Of a stretch of DNA of 64,000 nt, positions 11,671 through 23,040 are shown piece after piece. How positions within the stretch are numbered: position 1 is the first letter of the stretch; each line of letters opens with the position of its first letter. A model generated the notes under the pieces. It saw only the letters and a program-made list of their open reading frames with translations. It searched no databases and was not told the origin of the DNA. Made by a program: the position numbers and the translations under genes. Source of the stretch: Batkoa obscura (Eukaryota > Entomophthoromycota > Entomophthoromycetes > Entomophthorales > Batkoaceae); the NCBI GenBank assembly GCA_030770535.1, contig JASVEC010000053.1, positions 166,049 to 230,048 of the forward strand. The letters run 5' to 3'.

Positions 11671-12222
11671 TGTGAAATCTGGTGCTCAGTAATTGAAGTC
11701 AAAAACAGTTATTGGCTGGTTGACTACACTATAAATTGAAAGGCCTTAGCTTATGTGACTAAGATAGACTTGAATTATGAAGAGCAGCATGTAATAGGCT
11801 AGGGACTATGTAAGACAAATAGAATAGACAATACTAATGCAAAATCTATATAAATTACTACTAAGAAAACTTAGTGGCTTTATTAAATGTACGAGATATC
11901 AGGGAATAATCCAGTTAAAAAACCTCAAGTTATTGTGTTCTAAAATCTCTTTTATATTCCAACAAGTATAGATATCAAAACAGGAGGATAATATTCTTTG
12001 GAATTAAGTTAGAAATTCTTGCAGCAAACCAAAATAAGAGACAGGGATGTATTTTTGTGTCTAACAATTTTTCCACTTAAACAGCGTTTAAAAGGTGGAA
12101 AGAGTAATGAAGCCAAAAAAACACCCCCAGACTTTGAGTCAATTGTGCTTGAATTTGAGAACACAGTGACTTAAGGGATTATGTTATAATCAATCATAGA
12201 GCTGACAAAGCGATATTTTGCA
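11671..12222. mobile_element. LTR-like element, copy 1 (fossil), interrupted by a MITE-A
   Basis: About 460 bp of repeat sequence beginning TGTGAAATCTGG, with a 90-bp MITE-A nested inside (12041-12130). The same unit occurs at 31832-32298, 32322-32582 and 62258-62722. TG...CA-type ends with short inverted TGTGAAAT/ATTTCACA suggest a solo LTR, possibly of a Ty1/copia-like element. No internal coding part is present. It is divergent and old, and I see no clear target-site duplication. Confidence 0.55.
12041..12130 (+). mobile_element. MITE-A copy, forward, nested in the LTR-like element
   Basis: GGGATGTATTTTTGTGT start, shortened first arm, CTAACAATTTTTCCAC and AGCGTTTAAAA core, AACACCCCCAG end. 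It splits the LTR-like repeat, so it inserted after that repeat did. Confidence 0.8.
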
Positions 12223-12941
12223 TTAGGTTATACTTTATTAAACATTTATCATTTAAACCAGATACATATTATTTGAATACTCTTAAAACTTCTGATATAA
12301 GCATAATTGCTCCTTTGAATGTACATTGATCAATATTTGTTAAACTTGGAAAATTAACATTTTTATTTAAAGAGAGTTTATAAACAATCTAGAATTCTGT
12401 TACTGTTACTAAAAATGCTACTAATTTTACCAAAATTTTAAATTCTTTTAAATTTTAAATAAATAAAAAATTGAAACAAAAAGATCATATAAAAAAAATA
12501 TAATTTTATTTTTTAATTATTTTTTATATAATATTTTTAATATAACAAAAGTTAAATAGTTCAATTCTTTTTAAAAGAATTTAAAATTTAAAAATAAACA
12601 GAATAAATATATCACATAATAACTAAAATAATTTTGTGTAAATTTCTAAATTTAAAAAAATAGTAGACAAATTGTAAAAATAAAAATCTAATTATGATCT
12701 TTTTATAACTTTTATCTTAAACAATCGACTATATGGGCCTGTCCTAATTGGTTTCAGAATTTACTTAGAAATTAATCCAAATTTAAAAATTTTAAATTTG
12801 TGTCAATATGACGGTTAAGTCTAAAAAGCCTAAAATTAAATCTCTCTACTTAAAACATTTTAATAGTTTCCTTTTCTTAAATAGCCAATTTTCCTAACTA
12901 TATGTTTTATGTTAGTTCTGTCAGATATTTAATAGGTATAT

Positions 12942-12985
12942 AATATATAACTATATAACTATATAATTATATAATTATATAAATA
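12942..12985. repeat. TATAACTA/TATAATTA short tandem repeat
   Basis: Direct 8-10-bp repeats of the form ATATAACT and ATATAATT just before the transposase relic. Confidence 0.7.
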
Positions 12986-13165
12986 CAATTATTTGACTTT
13001 ATTTTTTGTTGAAATAAAAATAAAAATAAAAACAAAATGCACTTTCATAGCTAAACTTCGAAATGGAATTTTTGAAAATTCCAATACAACAGGGAGGAGT
13101 ACACAATATAAACATTGTAATTCGTTTACATCAATTTTAAGGGCACTTATAACAACCCAAGGTTT

Positions 13166-14944
13166 ATGGAATTTTATAATAAAACAAAACAAAGAAAAGA
13201 TATATTATCAAAGTTTACTATCAATAATAATAAACTTAATCAAGTAATGTATAAAATTAGTGCTTTGAGTGAAGCAGGAAACAAAAATCAACAAGTAGCG
13301 TTATTATCAACTATAGCTTCAGTATATTCTTTTGATGAATGTAAGAGTTTTGGGTTTAATATAAATAGAAATCAATATGATTATTCAAAAACAAGTAATA
13401 ATAATAAAGTATCAACACTACAAACTACTATTAAAAATACAAAAAAATTAAAGACGAGCAAATTGAAACTATTATACGAGAGTGTATTTTTGTATTTAAG
13501 AATTTGACTAACAACTTTTCCACTCAAATAGCGCTTGAAAGATGGAAAAAGTGATGAAGTCAAAAAAGATATGGGAGTGTTTTTTTTAACTTCATTATTT
13601 TTTCCATTTTTTAAGCACTATTTAAGCGGAAAATTTGTTAGTAAAATTCTTAAACACAAAAATACATCCCCATATCCTCATACAATATTTACTAAATGAT
13701 TCAACTATTTCATCAAGATTTAATAAAAAAAATAATGATAGTAAATATTCATCAGATAATATATATATATTAAATAAAAGTAGAAGAATGATATATAGTA
13801 AATATTTTAATGATCTAAAAGATAAAGCAGTAGCTAGGTCAACGTTCTTTAAATATATACCAAGTAATTCAAAAATGCAGCAAGAAAAACGGATCTATGT
13901 AATATATGTGCTCAGTATACAGTTAGAAAAAAGTTATTTGAAAATAAAATAAATACAACAATAAAAAACAAAGCAGAGATAGAAGGAATTTTCAACGAAG
14001 AAGAAAAATTATACAAATTGCATAAATTCTGTGTTGATACTCAAAAAAACACATTTAATGAAACTATTAAAAAATTAAATAACAAAAGTTGTATAATAGT
14101 TTTAGATTTTAAACAAAATATGGAAATAGGAACAAGACCAGATTCAATAAATCTAGATCATTATAATAAACAAGCTATATCAGTATTAGGCTTTGGTGTA
14201 TTATATTTGAAAGATGATAAAACAACAGGCAAAGTTTACTTTGATTATTTATCTGAAATATTGAATCATGATTCAGCATATGCAGGAGATTGTTTAATCG
14301 ATTTAATCTCTACAGAGCTTTTGTTTAAAAAGTTTACAAAAATTAATATATGGGCAGATACAGGAAATCATTTTAGATCCCAAGAGTTTCTACACTATAT
14401 GTTTAAAGAAATTCATAAAATAAATAGTAGTTTGAATGTTAATCTTAATTTTTTTGCTGAGCATCATGGAAAAAGTATAGTTGATGGACATTTTGGAAAT
14501 CTTTCAAAATGGAAAAGTAGTTTTGAAGCGTTAGGTGAAATAGAAGACATTAATCAATTAATCTCAAGATTTGAGGCTTTTATTTGCGAGCATAATAAAA
14601 TTAATAACTCGACTGTTAATAATGGGAAAATAGATATAATTTTTAAAAAGTATAAAAGAAACAAAAATACAAAGAGAATAATAGAGATGTAGGGCATTAA
14701 TAAGTATTTACACTTTATTAAGCATAACAACAAACTACATTGTTATCCAGTATCCGATATATATATAAAAAGCGATATAGTTCCAATTAAAGTTATAGAG
14801 TCTATAGAAAACAGAAAAATTAAAAGATCGATCCCAGCTTACCTTACGAAGATAACAGAGAATTTGAAAATTTCGATATTTACTAAGCAAGTAAGTAGTT
14901 TGTTGAATGATAGAAATAGATTGTTAAATGTTAAGATTACTTAA
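13166..14944 (+). pseudogene. DDE-type transposase relic
   Basis: Successive plus-strand frames share one protein architecture. An N-terminal region (13166-13480) is interrupted by a MITE-A dimer (13479-13675). A middle part carries a SKYFNDLKDKAVARSTFFKY segment. After a frame change near 13875 comes a zinc-ribbon-like TDLCNIC, then the catalytic core at 14018-14689: IIVLDFKQN (first D), NIWADTGNHFRS (second D) and FFAEHHGKSIVDGHFGN (third acidic/HGK region). An in-frame TAG at 14690 is followed by about 80 more open codons to 14944. Proteins with this D-KQ / AD-G-HF / HGK-D-HF layout are, as I recall, common transposon products in early-diverging fungi such as Rhizophagus, but I cannot assign a named superfamily. 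It looks inactive because of the insertion, the frame change and the stop. Confidence 0.7.
13479..13675. mobile_element. Inverted dimer of MITE-A
   Basis: A forward copy (about 13479-13571) and a reverse copy (about 13570-13675) meet head to head at GATATGGGAG, giving a palindrome of roughly 195 bp. Both halves carry TTTTCC...GGAAAA arms and the CACTAT/AGCGCT centre. It sits inside the transposase relic. Confidence 0.85.
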
Positions 14945-15272
14945 GTTATTAATAGCTAAGTTAATAAATAGTCAAAGAACAAGTAACTGTAATAATATGT
15001 AAAAACTATTATTACTTGTACTATATAGCGATGGTTAATTATAGTTTTGGGGCTAACCACTCCCTCCCATGCAGCTGTTTGTTAACTTGGCAATATATCA
15101 ATAATGTAATTATAACATTGAAATAGTTTACTTATTTGATAACAAATCTGCAATATTGGCTATAAAGTGGTCAATAATAAATATTTCTCAATAAAGTTTT
15201 ATAAGAATATGTATTTAAGATCTAGTAGAAATTCAACTAGATTACAGTATAAACTATAATAGAATGATTTAG

Positions 15273-15398
15273 AACTGTGTCCGGGTACTTTTGTTTTAAT
15301 AAAAGATTTGATTTTATAGAATTTCAAGCGAAGTTTTTAAAATACAAAATTTTTCAAAAACTGGATAAGATAATGAAACTAATTCAGACAACCCCATA
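15273..15398 (-). mobile_element. MITE-B copy, or right end of the DDE element
   Basis: On the minus strand it starts TATGGGGTTGTCTGAATTAG, continues TTTCATTATCTTATCC and ends GTACCCGGACACAGTTC. The opposite end, read inward, is AACTGTGTCCGGGTACTTTT. It is related to 11524-11655 and 31361-31478. Confidence 0.65.
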
Positions 15399-15805
15399 TA
15401 ATAACTAAAATAAAGCTTTTCTTATTATATAATAATTAAAGTAAAAAAGGGATTGTATTGAATTATATAAATAGAAAATTTATACTTATTATATATTAAT
15501 AGTTATATATCTTAACCCTCTAAAATATAAAAACCTAAATACTCTCTAGTAAATACTATTGTTCCTATAAGTATATTAAGTTGTTATTGAATAAATATTA
15601 GGGCGTTAATTTACAAAATGGTGCAATATTTTAGGATTACACAAAGTAATTTATTCATTTTAAAATGGTACAAATGTAAGTAGGCGTCCTTATTTGATAC
15701 TAACTCGGGATCTTTTCTAAAAGTTTAGTTATAGAAAACTACGGTTCTTAAGTTTAGGTCTTGAGCAGTACAAATATTGTAATAAAACAGGAACAGTCTA
15801 AATAA
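15399..15805. other. AT-rich upstream region of the M28 gene
   Basis: No coding sequence seen, only A/T-rich sequence leading to the TATA-like box. Confidence 0.5.
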
Positions 15806-15815
15806 TATATAAAGG
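15806..15815 (+). promoter_or_regulatory. TATA-like box of the M28 aminopeptidase gene
   Basis: TATATAAAGG lies 45 bp before the ATG at 15861. A 9-codon upstream ORF (15825-15854) lies between them, but transcription may start downstream of its ATG. Confidence 0.45.
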
Positions 15816-15860
15816 ATAACAAAAATGATAAAAATGATAACAAAATCAAAATAATTTGAA

Positions 15861-16955
15861 ATGAAACTAATTCAATTTGTATTAGCTACTTTATTAACCA
15901 CTGCTTTGGCTCAAATCGATACTACTAATGAAGGTAAAAGATTAATTAAATCAAGTGAAAATGAACCAGCAATTCAAATGACAGAAGACGAAGTATTAAC
16001 TCAATTGATTCAAAAAAAGAAGCATTTCATGGATATCACAGAATTAAGAGGATCTAGATCTAGTTTATTTATCCCTAAAGGTAAACCATTACCTACTAAA
16101 TTTAAATATCAATCATATGTCAAATCAACATATAAAAATATTGATATTTATCGAATGAGAGATTTTTTAACTATTTATACTACTAAATTTCACAATCGAT
16201 ATTATAAAGTACAATCAGGTGCAGATGCATCCAATTGGTTAAGAAATCAAATTCAAGGAATAATATCTTATTCTAATTATAAAGCTCCAATTATTGTCGA
16301 AAATTTCAGTCACTCATTTATTCAAAAATCAATTATTGTAAAAATTCCCGGCTCACATCATATTTTAAAAAATGAGATTGTAATCGTTGGTTCCCACCTT
16401 GATTCAATTAATTTGACCAATCCAGCCACTGGTAGAGCTCCAGGTGCAGATGATGATGCTACAGGTGTTGTTGGTAATTTAGAAACATTAAGAGTCTTAT
16501 TAGGTTGTAACTTCCGACCAAAACGTACAGTTGAATTTCATTTTTATGCTGGTGAAGAAGGAGGTTTGTTAGGATCTTTAGATATAGCTCAGACTTATTC
16601 CAATCAACAAAAGAATGTACATGCCATGACTCAATTTGATATGATTGGTTATTTAACAAAAAAGAAACAAATAGCTTTTTATATTGATTATACAAATAAG
16701 GAATTAAATGATATGTTAAAAAAAATTGTAGTAGAATATCTTAATTTTACTACTATTGATCTTGTTTGTGGTTATGGCTGTTCGGATCATGCTGCTTGGG
16801 ATAAATTTGGTTATAGAGCTGCTTTCCCATTCGAAATTGATGAAAGCCCTTATGCCCATACTGTTAATGATACTTTAGCTACTGTCGATTTTAATTATGT
16901 TAAGTCATTTGTTAAACTTGCTATTGCCTTTTTAGTTGAAGTTGCTGAAAAATAA
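15861..16955 (+). CDS. Secreted M28 family zinc aminopeptidase (copy 1)
   Basis: Single exon, 364 aa. A signal peptide (MKLIQFVLATLLTTALAQ) is followed by a propeptide-like region to about residue 75 and then an M28 peptidase domain of the Vibrio leucyl-aminopeptidase type. The two-zinc site is complete: SHLDS (H179), PGADDDATG (D197-199), GEEGG (E232 catalytic base, E233 ligand), TQFDM (D260) and YAHTVND (H333). CGYGCSDH gives the Cys303-Cys307 disulfide typical of this clade. It removes N-terminal residues from extracellular peptides, usually after endoproteases. A paralogue with the same layout lies at 35813-36904 on the other strand. The sequence looks fully functional. Confidence 0.93.
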   Translation: MKLIQFVLATLLTTALAQIDTTNEGKRLIKSSENEPAIQMTEDEVLTQLIQKKKHFMDITELRGSRSSLFIPKGKPLPTKFKYQSYVKSTYKNIDIYRMRDFLTIYTTKFHNRYYKVQSGADASNWLRNQIQGIISYSNYKAPIIVENFSHSFIQKSIIVKIPGSHHILKNEIVIVGSHLDSINLTNPATGRAPGADDDATGVVGNLETLRVLLGCNFRPKRTVEFHFYAGEEGGLLGSLDIAQTYSNQQKNVHAMTQFDMIGYLTKKKQIAFYIDYTNKELNDMLKKIVVEYLNFTTIDLVCGYGCSDHAAWDKFGYRAAFPFEIDESPYAHTVNDTLATVDFNYVKSFVKLAIAFLVEVAEK

Positions 16956-17778
16956 AATAAACTATACTAAAAAAAAGTACTTAGTATAAAACACAGTTTT
17001 ATTTGATTTTCATTTGTTTTAAAAATATAAATTGAATAACTTATAATATTTTCTATTCAACTTAACTTAGTTTCAAATTCACAATCATAAATTAAAATTA
17101 GAATAAAAAATGTAGCACTTTTGTTAGCTTGATTCTGACATATTCACCGCCATTTCAATCAGCTTAACTATAACCCAGAGCTTTAAGTCTACTTCACCAA
17201 CAGGCCACTTAAAAATAGAGTATCTTGATTTCTAAAGAGTTCTCCATAATTTTATATTGATTTAGATCCTCTAAAAAGGGCTAAATCTTATCTGGTTCTG
17301 TTAATTTTGAACTCAGGGTATCAGTAGTCAAACAATAGCCATTCTTTTTATCATAATTTTAACTTATTTTCTTGTTTATTATCTTCCTGTTGTTGACTTC
17401 ATTCTTATTATGTTTTAGTGTTGTTAAAATAAAACACTACTCAATTGGGTAAGGATGAAAAAATTGCCCATTGTTCTCTTGATATAATGAGATTAGATTT
17501 TAGGTATTTTTTAGATTTAAAGTTGCTAATTTTTTCAATAAATTTTGTATTGAAATAAAATAAAATAATACAAAATATTGTGAAAAGGTAAGAAGCTTTA
17601 TAACCTTGTCAACTCTATCCTTATAATAACTTTGATAAAAACACATGTAAACCATATCGATCTTAATTGAAGATGAGTTTTACTTCCTATGGACTAATAA
17701 CTTTGAATGTATTTACTTCCATTAAAACAATATGAATGTACAATAAAGCTCTTTTGTAAAATTTTAAAGATTTTACAA

Positions 17779-17878
17779 TATGGGGATATGTTTTTTTTAA
17801 AGAATTTTACTACAATCTTTCCACTCATAGCGCTTAAAAAAATGGAAAAATAAGGAAACTAAAAAAAACAGCCCCATA
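17779..17878 (+). mobile_element. MITE-A copy, forward
   Basis: TATGGGGATATG start, TACAATCTTTCCACTC and AGCGCTTAAAA blocks, GCCCCATA end. It is flanked by TA on both sides. Confidence 0.85.
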
Positions 17879-18437
17879 TACTAACCCTTATATCTTTAAA
17901 TTTACGAATTATTATAAGAGAAATAAAAAAAGATTAAAACATCTGGATTTTAAAAGATAATTTTATTTAAGATACTTATAGTTCAAAAGAACATACAGTA
18001 GCATATGTACAATATTTAGTTAAAATAAGAAGGTAGAGTTTAGAATTAATTGTTTGATCATCAAAATAGCATTATTAATATATTTTACATACTAACTTTA
18101 TTTTTTGTACCATTTAATTTGGCATTTACGGATAAGGAGTATTTGAAATTTATGATTATATAGTTGATGTAAGCACAGATATCAATATATTAACTTATAA
18201 TAAAAACACAATTAAACAATATCATCCACCAAATACGATATTAATATAAATTTTCATAAATACACCTTTAAGTCATTTATTTGCTTTTTTATATATGTTT
18301 AAATATTATTATGCGATATTGAGAGTTTAAGAAAGAAATACAACCTATTTACAAAGCAGATTAACATCAAAGCCATTAATAACTACATTTTTGATTTGAG
18401 CTTGCGCTTGATTTATTAAGTTTTTTAATAACACAAA

Positions 18438-18542
18438 ATGGGGATGGATTTTTGTGTTTAAGAATTCTACTAACAACTTTTCCACTGAAATAGTGCTTAA
18501 AAGATGGAAAAAGTAATGAAGCTAAAAAAAACACCCCCAAAT
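18438..18542 (+). mobile_element. MITE-A copy, forward
   Basis: ATGGGGATGGATTTTTGTG start, CTAACAACTTTTCCACTG and AGTGCTTAAAAG blocks, AACACCCCCA end. Confidence 0.85.
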
Positions 18543-18789
18543 AGTAACAACAATAAAATAAAAAATCTTTTTAGCTATTTATTTTTCATATAATAAAAAT
18601 TAGTTGAGTTTTATTCTTAGTTTTTATTCTTGGTTTTTGATTTTAATTTTAATTACTAATTCTTATTTCTTACTTTAAATATATATGATTTAATTAAAAA
18701 TGATTTTAATTTAGTACTAAAATTACCTTAATAGTGCATATGCCCTTTTTATATACATGCTGAGTAAGAGATTGTTTTAGTTTAGGCTA

Positions 18790-21700
18790 ATGGAATAGTT
18801 GTTAAAACTAAGTATAAGTATCATTGTGAGAATATTGTTTGTGATGGTGATAATTAAATTTTATAAAAAAGAGTCTTTAATTTTTTCATATGTGAATAGT
18901 TTAGAAGACAACATAGAAGGTGATAAAGATCCGTCCAATTTTGAACCTTTAGACATTATAAAATCTATACTGTATTTAGATGATTCTCAACTCAGACTAA
19001 AGGAAATAAGATCCCTTTCCACTTCTGCTATTAAGAATGATCTACTTTATTTACTCAATTGGTTTGAGAGAAGCTTTAAAGCTCAACTAGAGCAACTGAA
19101 TATAGGAAATAAGGGTCGATACTATTGAAAAGGATCTAGTATAATTATTATTGGTTACTAGAGATTATTAGAAATCTGGTTTAAATGTTTAATGATAGAT
19201 AAATCAAATGAAGTAGTGAAATGGATCCTTGGAGAGGGAGGATTCTTTTACAAAACCTTTGATGCGCTTTTCTTTTTTGTATGTACTTTTTCTCTTCCAT
19301 ATGGAAAAAGTATATATACTTACACTATCTCCAATCCATTTTTTAGTCTCTAACCATAATTTAGTTTCAAGTTACCATAAAAGATTTGAAGATATGGAAG
19401 CTTTGATTTCGAAATCATACCTTTTTCAAGCTTTTGCAATATATGAACAGGTCATTTGCTTATCAAGTCTTAGTATTACAACTTACAGAAACCAACATTT
19501 TTTAATTTTATTCCTGGACTTACAAAATAAAGGGTTTATAGATTATTATACTAAGCCTTCCTAAGTCTTTACAAGAATGTTCAGTTTCTTGGAAGCTAAA
19601 GTTAATACTTTATCTTATATTTCAAGGTTTGAAGCAGAACCCAAAAACTTTAGTGAGCCAATAAACTCATCGGGTATTTTACTAAATGAGAATGATAGTT
19701 GCATTGCTCCCGAAGGCGAACCCAAAGATTATAAATAGAAAGAAAAGATTTTTGAAAGAATGTTAAATTTTATCAGTGACGCTTTAGAAGAAAATCCTAC
19801 GCTAACCTTCAATGTAAGTTTTTTGGTAAAGTTGTTAGCTTATTTACTAGAATATGCTATTTCTACTATAACATAAAAGATAAAGAAGGATTATGTATAG
19901 ACTATAAATTTATAGAACCCATTCTTTTACCAAAATGTCACCAATTAAGCTTCATATCTAGCGTTAGAAAAAAGGGAACAAGTCAAGAATTATTCCATAA
20001 GGAAGCTCGTTTTAAAGAGCTTCATTATTGTTTAGTTGATTATTTTGTCTACATTTTGAGTCGCATTTATAAAATTAAAAAGTATACTTATTTCTAAAAG
20101 ATGATTCTTTCTAACAGAGTAGAAGAATGTTATTTCTTTGAGATTTTGATTACTTTTTATAAAATAATAAAAAATGATAACGTATTATTTGGTCTTCATG
20201 GTAAGCTAAAATTTTTCGAAGTATCTTTGATTTATTTAAAGCTCTTATTCTAATCTAATCATAGTCCACCTGGGAAATATAAAAATACAGTACACGGTTA
20301 TTATGCTTATAGTATGTTTTATAAAAAATTAGATTCTTCAAAGCAAAGGTTGGATAGCCCTGGAAATAGTATACTTAATCTATGGGTAGACGATTTGTTT
20401 AACCATATCATCTTTATAATCAATGCTATACTTAGTTTAACTTTTAAGGTTTTACTAATTTATTGATCAGTTCATTATGGAGGAGAAGTTCTATTTCCAG
20501 CAAAATAGAATATTCTGCCAATTTTGATTGTAGTTACCTTGATTTTGTTTAATAAAGAGTAGTATATTGAACCCAAAGACTATACAATCAGGGGCTTTAA
20601 ATACATTTAATATACTAATGTTCGAGGAAACTATGAAATTATTCACCAATAATGTCCAATATTACTTTAATTGTTTTTGAAGTAATTTATGAAATTATGC
20701 ATAGCTATTGTTGTGGAGAAGATAAACTTAAAGGATGATTCCTTAAGCTTGATTATAATAAATCAAAGCTCCTTAAATATTTGAGCAATATCCTTATAAA
20801 AGTAGCTAAAATGTGTGACTTTAATGATTTTATTAATAGTTTCAACCTCTCTGATCTATTTTTTTCCTATACACTTATAAACCAATATACAAATGAGTAT
20901 GACCTTGTTTTGACCATCAAAGTATTTGATTTATGTAAAGAAATACTTTTGACTGATGAGTTCAAATACAGCTTTTCAAAAGAAATTGACAGTTCTGAGA
21001 TTTATACATCTAATTGATCATAGCTTTATATTATAAACTGAGGGCCCTTATTGTATCCCAGAGTCAAGTGAATCACACTAGCGAAACTCAAACCCAGATA
21101 AATACAATGTATACGGATCAAAGCTTTTAGATTTATTAATCACTCTTTTTCAAAGTTTAAAAAAAAATAATGAATCGATAGAATCATTGGCCTTTTTTCC
21201 TCTTAAAGACAGATATAATTACTTGATTTCTAATGCTGCCGAATCAGATATACACAATTTAATATAGGTTCTTGAGCACCTTATACTATTTTAAAAAAAA
21301 GAGATATTAGAGCCCCAAAATGAGTCCAACTATGCTTATATTTCTAATGATATAGATCCGCCAAATAAGACCAGTAAGTGTTTTAAAAGCTCAGTTATTC
21401 TTATTTTAGGTCTGTTGGTTAAAAGTATCTTATCTCATGAGCACAACTTGATGTTGAGTAAATTAGATTTAAATCATTTTTCAAAATTAATATCACTGCT
21501 TTCTGTTGCCAGTTTTATTTTAAACCATGATAAGTATGTAAAATATTTATCAGGAAAATCAGCGTTTATTCTATAATATTCATATTAGTTTACACAATAT
21601 CTTTAAATCAATAATAGGCCAAACGCTAGTAAATAATAGCCTTATAAAGACAATTCATTGAAAGATGGATTTGTGAAATGACACATGAATATTTTAAAGT

Positions 21701-22844
21701 ATTCCAATATTTTAATACATAATAAAAAAATGGTACGATCTAATTTAGATCATTACATTCTAAAGAAAATAACAAAGAATTATTTTAGAATTAAGATTAC
21801 CTATCAAGAAACAAAAAATAACTTTAGTATGGTAGATTTATTTCAATACTCAGCTGTGAATTTAGGTTATTGTTCTTTATATGGTGGTATAGGTCAGTAT
21901 TTTTTAGGTTTGGAAATAAATTGTTTAATGAAAATGCTAATGCTCATCTAAATTTACCATCGCCCTCTTTTAATAAATTACATAGCGTACTGCTAAGACT
22001 TTTTAACAAGAATGATTGTAGTAATACTAACGCTTATAATGATCTCCGAGCTCAAATAGATCAATTAAAAATCAGGGTTCCAGGATATACTATCAATTAT
22101 CATGCATTTTATAATAGAGACTGGATAAAAATGAAGCCAATAGATTTACCAAAGAGGAACAGGAGAGATAGAAGCATAAATCCAGAGTACCTCATTTTAA
22201 GCTATCAATATACATTAAAAAGAGATGAAAATGAAGAGATTACTTTTAAGATTGAAGATAATAAAAATAATCATGAAGGATTTAAAATGCCAAACCGTAT
22301 AACTAAATTGATGTCATCTGTATTTAATTTTAAATTAAGTGAAAGAAGTAAAAGAAGTCTAGTAAAAGCTATTATTTTACCTCAAAAACATTTTAATGTT
22401 TTACAACATTTGAATACAATATTAAAAGAAGTAATAAATAGTTATAATGGAAGATCAATTAGTCCAGTTTATTGTGATAACCTTTTAAATAAAGAAGATT
22501 TAGAGTTTAGCTTTGATTTCTTTAAAAAATCAGCTTTTAGTTTTACAGTAATCAAAAATTAAGAATGTTTTAGCTAACTATTAAATATGATATTAAATTT
22601 CTTTTATTGTATTCCATTAAGGCTTATTTATCTCGATTTTTAAATTTTATGGATACAGATGATCAAGTGTACTCTTTTTCTTATCCTCATTTATTATATA
22701 AGCGAGATAATGACTTCCAATTATTTAAGAACTATTTAGATTTATCCATTTGTTTATCCCATTTAGTTGCTTTATACATCAATCAATTTATAGAGTTAAA
22801 AAATAGTGTCTTACACTTTATAGATTTAGATATTTTATTAACTA
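18790..22844 (+). pseudogene. Decayed large gene, unidentified
   Basis: Plus-strand open stretches follow one another in shifting frames with protein-like composition: 18799-19125, 19229-19561, a run from about 19578, one from about 19870, 20781-21014, 21685-21870, about 21920-22559 and 22607-22844. They are too rich in Leu/Ile/Phe/Asp/Glu/Lys in sensible order to be chance. The longest intact run, ending at 22559, covers over 200 codons (KIRVPGYTINYHAFYNRDW and onward). In-frame TAG and TAA codons and frame changes between runs indicate decay. No splice sites I tried join the runs cleanly. Two tandem MITE-A copies abut the 3' end at 22845. I do not recognise the protein. It may have been a helical scaffold of over 1,200 residues. 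Confidence 0.5.
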
Positions 22845-22948
22845 TATGGGAGTGTTTTTTTTGACTTCATTATTTCTTCATTTTTTAAATACTATTCAAG
22901 CGGAAAATTTGTTAGTAAAATTCTTAAATACAAAAATACATCCCCATA
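22845..22948 (-). mobile_element. MITE-A copy, reverse
   Basis: On the plus strand it reads TATGGGAGTGTTTTTTTTGA ... AAAATACATCCCCATA, with the AGCGGAAAATTTGTTAGTAA block inside. It follows directly on the open frame of the decayed gene. Confidence 0.85.
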
Positions 22949-23040
22949 TGAAGATGTTTTTTCTGGCTTTCATCGCTTTTTCATCTCTTAAACGCTATTT
23001 AAGTGCAAAAATTAAAAAAAATTCTTAAACAAATATCATC
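22947..23040 (-). mobile_element. MITE-A copy, reverse, degenerate, tandem with the previous copy
   Basis: TATGAAGATGTTTTTTCTGG start, then TTAAACGCTATTTAAGTG and a weakened right end. It shares the CATATG junction with the copy at 22845-22948. Confidence 0.7.

Larger units (their letters stand above)
9908..12731. other. Repeat-rich intergenic stretch
   Basis: No gene seen. It contains three MITE-A copies, one MITE-B copy, a 40-bp tandem duplication, a short TATTTTATAT repeat near 10183-10215 and one LTR-like element. The rest is AT-rich sequence. Confidence 0.6.
12732..15398 (+). mobile_element. Decayed DDE DNA transposon with candidate terminal inverted repeats
   Basis: The 25 bp at 12732-12756 (TATGGGCCTGTCC...GGTTTCA) match the reverse complement of 15374-15398 (TATGGGGTTGTCTG...AGTTTCA) at 20 of 25 positions by my count. 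Between them lies a transposase relic (13166-14944). The right end overlaps a MITE-B copy, so the match could instead be a MITE-B terminus that happens to sit there. A MITE-A inverted dimer has landed inside the coding part. The span is about 2.7 kb, a normal size for a cut-and-paste transposon. Confidence 0.45.
16956..18790. other. AT-rich intergenic stretch
   Basis: No gene recognised. MITE-A copies lie at 17779-17878 and 18438-18542. Confidence 0.5.

Noticed and set aside
12989-13247. Separate small genes before the transposase relic
   Set aside because: Overlapping frames in A/T-rich leader sequence without support.
18790-22844. Alternative genetic code with TAG read as an amino acid
   Set aside because: In-frame TAG and TAA both occur with frame changes here, while intact neighbours (for example the gene ending at 44825) use TAG as a normal stop.
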